This document shows, one piece after another, positions 37,201 to 50,591 of a stretch of 64,000 nucleotides of DNA (positions within the stretch are counted from its first letter, which is position 1; the number at the start of each line of letters is the position of its first letter). A program made the translations under genes and the position numbers. Under the pieces are notes generated by a model. The model was not told the DNA's origin, searched no databases, and saw only the letters and a list, made by a program, of their open reading frames with translations. Origin of the DNA: Diospyros lotus (lineage: Eukaryota > Streptophyta > Magnoliopsida > Ericales > Ebenaceae); NCBI RefSeq assembly GCF_014633365.1, contig NW_026267104.1, forward strand, positions 2,666,001-2,730,000. Direction: 5' to 3'.

Positions 37201-40200
37201 AAGGCTTAGAGAGAAAGTTTGTCCTTGTATTCTCTTGCGTGAGCAGTGAACTTGTGTGAGGGAGAGAAATAAGGTTCTTGTATCTTGTTTCAAGCGGTTT
37301 CTAGTGGATTTATCTCTCAGAGAGAAGGCTGGATGTAGGATTGCACTTTGCAGTCCGAACTAGGATAACTCTGTGCTTCTTGGATGGTTTGATTGCTCTG
37401 ATTCTTTCATTTCTTTGCTGTTTACATTTTCTGTTATATATATTCTGTTGTGGGTTTGATTTCCGGGTGATGGTAAGTCTTGAATCGGTTTCTAAGAGCT
37501 CCTAATCATAACAACTCAAAATTTTTTTTTTTTAAATGACCTGGGAAAGGACCATCTTTGAAACCTCAATAGCTTGCTGAAAAAAGCATCCTCTATCCTA
37601 ATCTTATGCTTATGATTTAATTGTTTTTTCTGTTCATATTTCTCATACAGAAACATAGAAGTAGCTCAAAGTTCACTCTCCAAGGTTGGGTTGGGGGATT
37701 CTCTGGAAAACAGACCTCTAATGTTCTGCGCAGTCAGGCTTCATCAAATGTAAAAGGTGGGAATTCATATGGCAAGCTTCGTGGCCAGCATCCAAAAGCA
37801 GTGGGTGATTGTGCTGCAAATAGCCGTGACAACACTGCAAATACTTCTGTTTCAGTCGACGACAAAAGCATGCATTACCTCGATAAATGTGTAGTTTGTG
37901 AAGACAATGAATGCCCCAAGTCACTTCCGTTGAGGGCTCCCGCAATTTGTAATAAAACCGGAGTTGTTGAAAAGCTTCATCAAAAGGATAAGCCTGATCT
38001 TTGTCAAAAAATCAAGTGGAGTGATTTGGATGATGGTGCTGTTGTGTTGCCTAAAACAGAGACAGTTGGTGTTGAAATTAGGTTTGGAGATATTGGAACT
38101 GATGCCTATGGGAAGACTGAGGATGTTTCAGAACCATGCATTTCTCATTCCACTGACCTCAAAGGGGACAAAGTGGAGATAACATCTGTAAATGCTGATT
38201 GTGCTGTTTGTCAGTCATTCTCATTTGTTCCAGGGGATGAAGTGAACTATAAAGATGTGAATGAAGTTTCAGAGGATGTCAAGGTACCAGTTGAGAATGA
38301 AGTTCCAGAGGATGTCAAGGTAGAAGTTATAAATGATGAATTAGTCAACTCCAGTGGAGATGTTTCCAGTCAGAGGGAAACATGCAAACAAGTCCAAGCC
38401 ATTAGTAATGAACATTTAGATGTTAGCACTCTGTTTGGTCCCACAGACAATGAACAGGTTGGGATGATGGTGGTTTCTTCTGCACCTATAAACATGTGTG
38501 AAGCAGGTGATTCAGAAATATCTGATGTACCTGTGGTAGATACGGTTTCAAGCAGTGTGTCAATCCCCCAAAACATTGACTCGCTTACATCTGAAAAGAC
38601 TGGAACTGGAAAGCCTGGAGAATCTATGGCAGCAACCTCCTTTGAAGATTATGCTGATCATCAGGCAAACAAAATCCTTGATGATTTAGCAAATGCCCAG
38701 ATTTTTACGGATGTAGGTGACGCAGGTGAAAATAAAGAAAGATTTAGGCAGCGGCTTTGGTGCTTTCTTTTTGAGAATCTTAATAGGGCTATAGATGAAC
38801 TTTATCTTCTCTGTGAACTAGAATGTGACTTGGAGCAGATGAAAGAGGCTATTCTTGTACTTGAAGAAGCTGGATCTGATTTTAAAGAACTAAAATGTAG
38901 AGTGGAGGAATTTGAGAATGTAAAAAAGTGCAGTTCTCAATTAACTGATGGCCTACCTATGACCATCAAGTCTGATTACCGCAGGCCACATGCACTTTCG
39001 TGGGAGGTCAGCATTGTTCTTTTTTCTTTCCAAATTTAATGAATTATCTCTTGCTAAAAATAACATGAAAAGTTCACTGTCAGAAGCAGTGTTGAAATAA
39101 GTTATATGTATCCCAAGTGATTTGGCATGGTGCTCCTCCATAGAATACCTGGCTTTTTAGGAGACAAGAATTTGATGTCTTGATGCCATTTAATAGAGGT
39201 GTCCCTACACTTTGTGCTGCATCTGTATTCATTTTAGAAGGATAGCATCAGCGCTGTTACAGAATGCACATCACTGAACATGCTAAAATGAAATACTGTG
39301 GGTCAAAAATAAGAGTCAGATGGAGTATATCCTCTTGGCTTATTTTGGACTCAAGTTGTTTCCGTAGGGTTTTTGTTGCTTAAGTTCATTAGGAAAAAAA
39401 CCTATGTTAACGGTTACTAAAAAGTGCAACTACTTATTCTTGTCTTGGTTATATTTAATCATCATTACAACCTTTTATCCCGCTGGGGACGTGAATTTAA
39501 CTCTCCAATCTTTGCTTATAATTCATGTTGAAAGATCCAACAATTTTCATGCTAGTTATTTTTTACCTAATGCACCTCTCTTCCTTTATTCGAGTTTGGT
39601 ACTGGCTGTGGCAAGGATGAATGCCTTTAATTTTATAATGTTGTCCATTCTAATCTGTTCATAACTTTAATATAATAATATTGTTATTATGAATATGGTA
39701 TGAATCATATTAATTTTATAACAATAATGGTATAATATGAATATTGTAATGGCATAATAATATTCCTATAACAATAATATTGCATATATAACAATTGAAA
39801 ACATGTTGTATATAACCATTTAGAACACTTTTTTTTTTGGTCAAATTTCAAGATAACAAAATAGTTTTCATATTTAACAATTGAAAGCATTTTCCAGTTT
39901 TTTTTTTTGAAAATGAGAACTTGAGATGTGTGACAATCCCACAACGCCTCAACGAGGGAGACCTAGGCTATATATAAGAAGGAGGATCCCTCCATTTATT
40001 CAGTTGGCTTTTCAAGTTGGAGTTCTACCTCTGACTTCTCACATGGTATCAGAGTCAACTCTTGGCTGGGGGACTACTCTCGGTCATGGTCATGGACCAA
40101 TACCCTGCCCTGAACACCTGGGCATGTATCAATTATTGGAGAAGCTTCAATGTTTTTTTTGGGGGGGGGGAGGATCCCACATCGCCTCAACAAGGGAGAC

Positions 40201-40467
40201 CTGGGCTATATATAAGAAGGAGGATCCCTCCACCTGTTAAGCTGGTTTTTTAGGTTGGAGTTCTATCTCTGATTTCTCACAAGATGAAGTAGGGAATTGG
40301 AGATGGAAAATTAGAAAATATTTCCATAAGTAAACAGTCCCTATGGTCCTTAATTTTTTCTTGCAGTAGTTTCTTTTGTTTTCAAATTATAAATTAAACA
40401 GAAGCAATGTAAAGATTATCATTTGTTATCTTGGGAGCACTTGAATGCACTCAATTGGCCTTATAGA

Positions 40468-40498
<31 letters not shown>

Positions 40499-43400
40499 TG
40501 GATGAACAATACAAAATAAAATAACAGTAGGGCAAAATTGAAATGTAAAGAACAGAAAACAATACCCCTAGAACACAGAGAATTTATCCTGGTTCAGATC
40601 ATCAAGCAATTGATGATCCTACATCCAGCCTTAAACCCGAGAGCAATCTTCCTTTGAATCTTGAACGAATCAGTACAACAGCAGTCTCACACAAGTACAA
40701 TATTACCAAGATTACAAAGACTATCTATCTCTAGCTTTCCTCTCAAACAGCACTCGTTTTCACCCCTCCCAAACGACTACCCCAGCCCTCTATTTATAAA
40801 CAATAGGGGCGGACATTACAAGATAGAACACGGACATTACCGTTAATAACCCTGTTAGTAACTAACTATTGCTTGAGGCTTTTAACTGGTCTTCACTGAT
40901 CCTTTTGGCTTACTTGATGCAAATATATAACATCATTTTTTTTTTATTTTTCAATTATGTTCTATGGTCACACTGAAATATTTACATAGAGAACCTATCA
41001 TGAGGAGAACAATATGATGACATAGCGCATGGATCGAACGGCTTGGGTGTGGTGCTGTTGGGTTACACAAATCATCCATATGAGTTCACAGTTCGAGGGA
41101 TAGTGGGTATTTGATTAAGGGAAAACTATTGGTTCACTGAGTTTTTTTTTTTTTTTGGGAGCATTTGGTCCTGTATTTGTACAGAGGAAAATGGCAGGTT
41201 AATGCATGAGGATCCTGGCATCGTTTATCTATGATTTCTTATCTAGTAAGCTCTTCAAGAAGCATATATTGACTTTCTTTGGAATATACTTTATGTTGAC
41301 TGTGGGCAATTTGTCATGATGCTTGTATTCTGAGCAGGTTCGCCGAATGACCACTTCACCTCACAGGGCTGAAATTCTGTCTTCATCGCTTGAGGCTTTT
41401 AGGAAAATCCAACAAGAAAGAGCAAACATGCATGCAGCTGCTGATGCTGAAAAGCTGAGCCTTAATTATCCTAGTTGCGATCATATAACCAATGATATTT
41501 CAGATAAATATGCTGGGAAAAGTTCTTTGACACCAGATGCTAAAGAAGCAGTGCTGAAGTTAAGGAAGCACAGTGGAGTTTCGGGCACCACTCGAGGAAG
41601 CTTGAGTGGAGAGAATAGGAGTTCTGACTCAGGTAGGTCCTGTAGAATAAATCCGACACAAAATAGCCATCTTCTCTTACAGAACCGATCTGCTTCTAGT
41701 ATCAATGCATCTCGACTACTTTTTAGGGAGAGCTCCACTGCTGCTGTCACTGGAAAGAGCAAAAGGGAACTGGTTGGATCCACTTCTGAAACGGAAAAGC
41801 TTCTTCCTAAGAAAGATAAAATGTTGACAGAACATATGGTTGAGAAAAACCCAAAATATGTGGATCACCTTAAGAAGCAAACTCCTCTTTTTGAAAGAGA
41901 TAAGGAGAAGAGAAATGGACCATCATGGAAATCCATGGATGCCTGGAAGGAGAAAAGGAACTGGGAGGACATACTTGCATCTCCAATGCGCGTCTCTTCC
42001 CGTCTTTCACATTCCCCGGGGATAAGCCGGAAAAGTGCTGAGCGTGCACGAATTTTGCATGACAAACTAATGACTCCTGAGAAGAAAAAGAAGTCTGCTT
42101 TAGATTTAAAAAAAGAAGCAGAAGAAAAACATGCACGGGCAATGAGGATTAGAAGTGAGCTAGAGAATGAAAGAGTTCAAAAGTTTCAACGAAACTCAGA
42201 GAAACTTAACCGTGTTAATGAATGGCAAGCTGTTCGCAGCATGAAATTGCGGGAGGGAATGTATGCTCGCCATCAAAGAAGTGAATCTCGCCATGAAGCT
42301 TTTCTAGCCCAGGTTGTGAAAAGAGCTGGTGATGAAAGCATTAAGGTTAATGAGGTTCGTTTTATTACTTCGCTGAATGAAGAGAACAAAAAATTTATAT
42401 TACGCCAGAAACTTCATGATTCAGAATTGAGGAGAGCTGAGAAACTTCAAGTGATGAAAAGTAAACAAAAGGAGGATATGGCGAGAGAAGAAGCTGTTTT
42501 GGAGCGCAAGAAGCTAATTGAAGCTGAGAAGTTGCAGCGTCTTGCTGAGACTCAGCGGAAAAAGGAAGAGGCTCAAGTAAGAAGGGAAGAAGAACGAAGG
42601 GCATCAAGTGCAGCTCGAGAGGCAAAGGCTATAGAACAGCTGCGCAGGAAGGAGGTTAGGGCTAAAGCCCAGCAGGAGGAAGCTGAACTTCTAGCTCAGA
42701 AATTAGCTGAAAGACTTAGTGAAAGTGAACAACGTCGCAAATTTTACTTAGAACAAATACGGGAGAAAGCTTCAATGGATTTCAGGGATCAATCTTCACC
42801 TTTGCAGCGGCGCTCTGTGAACAAGGAGGGTCTGGGGAGATCTACACTTCCCTGTAATGGTGAAGAGCAACAGGCAAATGTCACCAGTTTAGGAGGTTCT
42901 ACTCTGCAAAATGGCACTCTCACATTGCAACACTCCTTAAAGCGAAGGATTAAAAAAATACGCCAGAGGCTTATGGCTTTGAAATATGACTTTCCTGAGC
43001 CTCCTGTTGAAAATGCTGGCATTGGATATAGAACAGCAGTGGGAACTGCAAGGGTCAAAATTGGAAGGTGGCTTCAGGAGCTTCAGAGACTTCGGCAAGC
43101 AAGGAAAGAAGGGGCTGATAGTATTGGATTAATCACTTCTGAGATGATTAAGGTAGCAGCTTTGAACATTCCTTTCATAGTTTGGTTTCTGACTATTTCA
43201 AAAGAAAATTAGTACTGAAAAACGTGGTTCCACTAGATTATCAAATACAACTTCCATTTTGATGTGCATGCAGTAATTTTACTATCATTGTAGCTTTACT
43301 GAAGCTAAATCTTAGGATGGGTAAATATTGTTAATTATTTGTTTTCTTTTCTTTTGCTTTGGATGTGTGCGCACATAGTTACTAGGAATGTGGTATTTAG

Positions 43401-46400
43401 TGTGCTAATTTTTGTGGTATCAAGATGATAGGCTTAATTGGTTCATTATTCTGTGTGGTGCTGTACATTTTATAGTTGTTATCGGGTTGAAATTAATTGG
43501 ATTGATACTTCACTATTGTAGAAGCTGGTTTGTTTTGTTTTGTTCTGAATTCCTTTTTATGTTCTTGTACAAGTACAACTTGTGCATTGAAGAATCCTAT
43601 GCAAACAAAGTCAGGTTTGAATATAATTCAAAATGCAATAGAATATAGTAAAAAGTGAAGTAGAAGAGATTTATTTTCTCTAATTTTCTTTGAAAATTAT
43701 TCTGACTTGAAGTTGCCCCCCCAGTTTTAAATTGTTTTAATTGATTTCATGCACTGTTTGGGATTCCCATTCTTGGGGACCAGAATCATGTTCCTCACCA
43801 TCATAGGACACAAGAGAACCACGATCTGGAACGCATGATCCGGATCACAGGTCTGGGGGGTAGAAGGGAGCCCTGTAACTATGTGCGAGCAAGCTTTGAT
43901 GAAGCTAAACCTTGGAATTGGCAGAAATTGTCAATTCTTTGTTTGCTTTTCTTTTTCTTCTTCATATGCGCTTTGATGAAGCTAAACTTTGGAATAGGTA
44001 GAGATTGCCAACTCTTTTATTTGTTTTTCCTTTTTTTGTTTGTATATTTGTGTGTTATGTGAAAACTGTTTGATTCTTTGAACTAATACCTTTTGAAATT
44101 GATTTGTGGATTAGTTTTTCGAGGGTAAAGACCCAGAAGTGCAGGCTTCTCGCCAAACTGGTCTACTTGATTTTATTGCTTCGGCCCTACCAGCTTCTCA
44201 CACATCTAAACCTGAGGCCTGCCAGGTGACAATCTACCTTTTAAGACTCCTAAGGGTACTGCTATCAGTGCCCATGAATAGGAGTTATTTTCTTGCCCAA
44301 AATCTCTTGCCCCCGATTATCCCCATGCTGGCAGCAGCTCTTGAGAACTATATCAAGATTGCAGCATCATCAAATATCCCTGGTAGCTCCAACTTGCTAC
44401 CAAGCAAAACCTCTGTTGAAAATTTAGAATCAATCTCTGAAGCACTTGATGGCTTTTTGTGGACTGTTGCATCAATTATTGGTCATGCAAGCTCTGATGA
44501 ACGGCAAATCCAGATGCAGGATGGTTTACAAGAGCTTATACTTGCTTATCAAGTTATTCATCGGCTGCGAGATCTTTTTGCTCTTTATGACAGGCCACAG
44601 GTTGAAGGGTCACCATTCCCTTCATCCATTCTCTTGAGCATAAATCTGTTGGCAGTTTTAACATCCAGATCCAGAACAGGTTCTTCCATTGATTGGGAAT
44701 CTTTTCCAATAGAAGTGGTACCGGAAAATATGACTTCAAAGCCTAAGATTGAAGAGGGTGCAGAGTTTGGATGTTCCTCAGTAATTAACTCAAATGGGGA
44801 AGATAGACCTCAACTATCTTCCCTAAATGGTGGCACAGCCGTACCTTTGCCAGATGTACCGGAAGATAGGCCATTAGATGAATCATGTATGGTAACAAGA
44901 AGCAATGTCTCAGTTGTGAATGCAAAAGATTCTGATAACCTGGAGGTTTTTAACACAAAGATGGATGCTACAGATATTTTGTTTAAGTCCCAGCATGTTT
45001 TGATAGACAATGCGGCAAACTCTTCTGTACTGCAGAAGGATGAGAAGAACTCTCTGAATGATGGTGCTGCACAAAAGAATGAAAATAAATTAAGCTTGAA
45101 GGCACCAGTAACATTTCTACTTTCTGCCATATCTGAAACAGGCTTAGTTTGTCTTCCTTCTTTGTTGACAGCTGTGCTATTGCAGGCAAACAACAGATTG
45201 TCCTCTGATCAAGTAAGTGCTGTCAGTTACAAATATATCAGAACAGGACTATTAGGTTAATGTTTCCAATTTTAATGCACAATTCATGACAACTTCAGCA
45301 TTTGTTTTATGTGAAATCCCCCAGACTAAACTTCCTTCAATACTGCATCTCTATAGACTCTAGTCTTGTTTCTCAAATTATCATCTCAACTATCTTCTGA
45401 AATTTTTGTGACATGTAATCATGGGGGATGGAGTCACCTTAGTTATGATGCTGTATCAATTGTATCTACTGTAAACTGTGAAGTTCTCTTTGATATTGCC
45501 TTACCTGTAAGATCACATTTTTAAAAGCATGTGTCTGTTTCCTTCAATTTTACATGATCAGATGTTTTGGTGGTGCAGAGGAAGATAAATTATCACACTT
45601 TTGTGTTGTTCTAATTAGTTGTCAGTATATTGTTCAAACTAGAGCTATATGCTAGGAAAACCGCCCCAACAGTGATATTTTCATGGTACAGCTGTTCATC
45701 ATCATTCCAATTAGTGATATGAATCATGGCCCGGTCCTTTAGTTAGTCTTTCCTTGCAGGTTCATATCTTCTTTCAGCCAACATGGTGCTCAATGAGACT
45801 GATTTAGAGATGATTTGGCAATTATGTTTCAAAATACTCGGTTTCTTTCTTTCCCTCCTTTCCTCCTCCTCCTCTCTGTGTGTGTGTGTGTGTGGTTCTT
45901 GCAGAAAGTTGGTCTTCTTTTGTTCAATCTCAATTATTCACAAGTTTTTTAAATTGGGAGTGAACTTTGATGAATGGGGAACCTCATAGAATAGTGATAA
46001 GAACCAAGATCTGAGTGCTCAAGGTTGGCAAGGAGAGACCAGAATGGTCCAGGTGGTGGGTAAGAGGGAATCCTTGATCTTTTAAGGTCGTTAAAAGGAG
46101 GGATTTGAGATCCTTTAGGAGGGAGGGTGTAAGGCCCCTTTGTAGGTTGCTGGTTCTTGCAGATGAGCTTGGTTGTTACAAGACAAAAATGACTCACAAA
46201 CAGGTGATGCCCCTTCTTTGTTCACAAATTTGATGGAAAGCAGGCTCCCACTAACCTGCAACCTGTGGAGCTGCCTTTCCCTAATTCAGCCTGGTGATGC
46301 ATCAGTGAGTTAGTGGAGGAGGTGAATGCTATCTCCAAAGGTGTTATGAGACGAAATTGACTCACAAACAGGTGATGCCTTTCTTTGTTGACAAATTGGA

Positions 46401-47836
46401 CTGAAAGCAGTCTCCTGCTAACCTGCAATCTGTGGGGCTGCCTTTCTATAATTCGGTCTGGTGATACATTAATGAGTTAATGGAGGGAGATGAGTGCTCT
46501 CACCAATGGTGTTATGAGACAAAAGTGATCCACAAACAGGTGATACACTGTCTATTGTTGACAAATTGGACAGAAAGTTGCTTACACTAACCTGCTACCA
46601 ACAGAGCTGCCTTTCCCTAATTTGATCTGGTGATTCCTCCATGAGTTAATGAAGGCAGGTGAATGCTCTCTCCAATGGTGCCACTTTCCTGATAAGTGTA
46701 TTTGTTCTTCTTCTCTTCTCCCTTTGATGGGCCCCGTTTGTGGTGGACCAAGCTCCTTGGGAAAACTCTTAATTCATGTCTCCATTCCACAAGTCTTTGA
46801 GGGTTTTGAGGTTAGATCTCTAGCTTTCAGGCTTAGAGTTCAAGGTAGTGTGTTCTGCTGAAGGGGTGATTTGGATGGGGGTCAAGCGCCTTGGCAGAAC
46901 TCTTAATTTATGGCTCCATTCCACAAGTATCTTGAGGGTCTGATTTTGATCCCTAGCTTCCAGGCTTAAAGGACAAGGTATTGTGTTCTGCTGAAGGGGT
47001 GGTTGTCAGGATGAATCTTCTGGCTGAGGCACAGTTGATGGCTAAGGGTGAGAGATGGTTACTTCGAAGAACAGGCTCAAGGAGAACAGCGAACCGCTTG
47101 TAGCCAACTGATGCGATTGGCTTCATAAATTTCCCTTAGCTCTAGTGATCTGGTGTTGCCATGTGGTGGGTAAAGGTGCTATGTCATGGAAGGTTGTTAT
47201 GCTGTGTGGGCCTTTTGGCCCTCACCAGATGCACCCACAATTGTCATCAATTAGTAATCAAAATCTATCTATTATCATGTTGCATGCTTTAGAATAGTTG
47301 CATCTTGTGTTAGCATGCTTCATGGATTGTTTTTAGTAACTGCTATTATTTTTTGAGTTTTAAAGTATCATGATTACAATCTTTGAGAAGTAGATTTTTT
47401 TTTTTTTTTGTTATTCTGTTTTGGTAGTGTTGTGATCATCAAAACTAATAATTCTGACAAGAAAGCATGTAAAGCTGTATAGACTGACATTAATGTTATG
47501 GAAAAAGTATGCATATCACACAGTTCAAACAAAAATCAGTAATTCAATGTTTTAAAATCGAGCACATTTATATTTCAGAATCACAAAAAAAGGCATTTGA
47601 GAAGTGTCTGGTGTTGGTTTTTCTAATGTCTTCACATGGACAACCCACTTTCTAGAAGTGTTTGTACTTCTTAAAGAATGATTATTCCCATTGTTATTGT
47701 AACATACTGTTATCTTTTTTTCTGGTTAAAATTATTGCCAAAGGCACCAACTGGTGAAACCATGCATGTGTAACGTAAACTTCAATGCAATAAGCTGAAG
47801 TCCTAAATTTCCCCTGTATTCAAAGAACACTTGCAG

Positions 47837-47881
<45 letters not shown>

Positions 47882-50591
47882 TCTATCAGACTATTTCCTT
47901 TTGAAATCTGTGTTCTCCTTATCTCATTGTTTTTTAGTTGTTTATATCACATTCATGTACTTACAAGGGTTCATGATTATTACTATCATGCGAATAGGCA
48001 TCAGAACTACCCCTCATATTGGGCATGTAATAATTGGGAATCCATTGGATTATGTTTCAGGCCTCGCATGTTCTTCCATCTAATTTTGAAGAAGTGGCAA
48101 CTGGGGTTCTGAAGGTTTTGAATAATTTGGCTCTAATAGACATTACTTTCACACAGAGGATGCTAGTAAGTCATTCTTTTTTGTAATTATTTTAAGTTTT
48201 CATTTATATCATAAGATAACTCTAGCTCCCTGAACTTGGCTTCTATTTTGATGTTATGGATTTCAATTTTTTTGGATACATGCTGTGTGATTTCATAAAT
48301 GGATTTATCTACTCAATTTTCCTTTTTTCTTCTTTCACAGGCCAGGCCAGACCTGAAAATGGAATTCTTCCACTTGATGAGTTTTCTGCTTTCCCATTGC
48401 ACAAACAAGTGGAGAGTAGCTACTGATCAGGTGATTCTACATGCTATTTCATTTTATTTGTTGATATATACCATGCACTCACACTTTTGTAGATGTGAAG
48501 ACCTTGGAAAATATATGTATATATGTACTTATGTTCCTGCTGCACATGCTTCAGTAGTAAAACACTAGATGATGATTCAACCATTGTCTATGAGAATTAT
48601 AACAGAAAAATGAATTTTTGTCAACTTTCTGCATTCTTGTGATACTTTCTGATCTTGGCGTTGAAGTTATAATGGAAGCTCAAATATTTTATTAGGGAAG
48701 AGTTTTGGAGAAATCCTATCTGCTTTACAATATAACATGGCAAGAAGTAATTATTAAAGTCAAGAGATTAACAAGAGACACAGCAAATGGGGATGCATCC
48801 AATCACACAATGGATTTCCAGGGACGGAGATATCAACCACAAAACAAGCCGTTTAGGCTATTTGTTTATAAATTGTGTATATGACTAGTTTCTAGGGTAA
48901 GGTTGCTCCATTGAGATCTAGCCTATATTTCTTTCTATGCTTGGGTTGGTCCACTCCTTATGGCTTTCATTGGTTTGCAACCTTTCCTGTTGGCTATATA
49001 CTTGTCAAATGCTAGTCAGACTAGGTTTTCAATTTCTTTTCCTAGCTATGGACTAATCTAATCATACAAAAACAATGATTGGGTTTCTGGCTCAGAACAG
49101 GTTGCATCAGACTTTATGAAAGCTAAGGGTGGGTTTCTGGCTCACAACTAGTCACATCATTACTTTGGATAGAACCTGGTCGTACACTGGGCTAATGTTG
49201 CTGATAGCAGACAGTTTTCCCACACTAGCTACTCACATGAGGGGAAATATGTTGAATCACTACTTGCTTCTTCCATTTACTTGTAAAACATCTCATGAAC
49301 TTTGATGGCTTGTATGGCTCCTGGAATTAATTTTGCATCCTTTTGGGTTCTTACAAATATAAGTCATGACAACCCCCTGTATGCGTAACAAGGATTTTAG
49401 ACGGGCTGTCTTAAAGCCGTGATTTTCGATTTGTTTCTAATCCACTGCAACAAGGCCATGTATTCATATGATGGAAATTTGAGACATGAGCTTTCACACC
49501 AGTGCTTTGAGGTGTAAGTTTGCCTTTCCTGAAAATTGTGGATTATATATATCAGATATTGGCAATGTTGACCTAGTTTTACTTTTATGGCATTTGCAAT
49601 ATTTGGCCAATATTTGTCTCCTGTGTGAAACTGTTGCTCTTAATTTTATGGAGGTTTGGGTAGGTATCCTTGAGCTGTATGCACAATTCATGGATCCTGC
49701 ACAGTGGATAGTATGCTAAAATTCATATAGCCGAGCCACCTAGTGGGATTAAGCTTGGTGTGGTAGTTGCACTAATTCATGGCAGTAACATTAATTATAT
49801 GAAAACTACCCTTGTCTAATACTGCTTGTTTACAATTTCCACGTGTTACAGGCGGGCTTGCTTCTGCTGGAATCTTTACTACTACTTGGCTATTTTGCTT
49901 TGTTCCATCCTGAAAATCAAGCTGTACTTAGATGGGGAAAGAGCCCTACCATTCTTCATAAGGTCTAGTGGAATCTTCACAAAACTTGTATTGTATACTA
50001 ATTTGCTTCAATATTCTAACTGTTGAAGTGGAAGAACAGGTATGCGATCTACCTTTTGTGTTCTTCAGCGACCCTGAGTTGATGCCAGTCTTAGCTGCTA
50101 CACTAGTTGCTACCTGCTTTGGTTGTGAGCAGAACAAGGATGTAGTTCAGCAAGAACTTAGTACTGATATGCTTCTCTCCTTGATAAGATCTTGCCGAAA
50201 TGGTTTGCCTGCAGTTCAATCTAGTTCTACCTCAGCCAATCCTCTGACAGAATGCGCTAGTGAATCTAATCAGCTGGGCCCTGAATCTCGTAGACTTCAA
50301 GTTCAAGGTGAGATGATCCTTAGATCTGGCCGTTACAATCTAAGAAGCACCCGAATTCCTTCTGGAAGGGGTGGTTCTTCTGCAAACAGCATCAGATCCA
50401 GCAAGACGCGAAACCAGAAAGAAAGCAAAGCACTGAAACTTGGAGGCGAAGAAACGTCTCTGAAACAAAATCAGTCAGCTTCAGAAACCTCCTCTACTTT
50501 GATGCTACATTCCAGATTTTCTGGAAGCTTCATTGATAGGGCAGAGCAGTTTTTTGCGGCAGAAAACACCAGTTTTATCAACGAGGTATGA
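34224..50591 (+). CDS. SCAPER: SCAPER homologue, copy 2, intact (about 1728 aa)
   Basis: Exons are 34224-34283, 37651-39006, 41338-43152, 44115-45212, 48061-48165, 48341-48430, 49852-49962 and 50040-50591. Every exon is a multiple of three and all join in phase 0. The start MENTGEAGDDQGSGW is chosen because its 20 codons splice in frame to KHRSSSKFTLQGW. The SCAPER N domain is at about residues 350-450 (SFEDYADHQANKILDDL, FRQRLWCFLFENLNRAI). A highly charged coiled coil spans about 715-955. The conserved helical C-terminal half includes LLDFIASALP, VLRWGKSPTILHKVCDLPF and FIDRAEQFF. Human SCAPER is an ER-associated cyclin A partner and an adaptor linking ribosomes to CCR4-NOT in tubulin mRNA decay. 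The plant role is unknown to me. No C2H2 zinc finger was seen. Introns 1, 2 and 4 are long and transposon-rich. Confidence 0.92.
37007..37513 (+). mobile_element. Solo-LTR-like Copia remnant in SCAPER intron 1 (copy 2)
   Basis: Counterpart of 9948-10454 with the same TG..CA ends and TATA box, and a few substitutions. Confidence 0.5.
39929..40281 (+). mobile_element. TRIM retrotransposon in SCAPER intron 2 (copy 2)
   Basis: Same element as 12874-13227: 5' LTR 39929-40043, primer-binding site 40044-40055, polypurine tract about 40161-40174 and 3' LTR about 40175-40281. It is at the same site in both copies, so insertion predates their divergence. Confidence 0.85.
40468..40495. repeat. (AC)14 microsatellite in SCAPER intron 2 (copy 2)
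   Basis: Shorter counterpart of 13414-13445. Confidence 0.95.
40496..40870 (-). mobile_element. Antisense Copia-type LTR remnant in SCAPER intron 2 (copy 2)
   Basis: Counterpart of 13446-13820, with several real substitutions between the copies. Confidence 0.45.
46171..46680. repeat. Three-unit 168-bp tandem repeat in SCAPER intron 4 (copy 2)
   Basis: Counterpart of 19120-19629 with the same unit number and spacing. Confidence 0.85.
46735..47001. repeat. Two-unit ~134-bp tandem repeat in SCAPER intron 4 (copy 2)
   Basis: Counterpart of 19684-19950. Confidence 0.8.
47838..47879. repeat. (AC)21 microsatellite in SCAPER intron 4 (copy 2)
   Basis: Counterpart of 20786-20827 with equal length. 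Confidence 0.95.
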
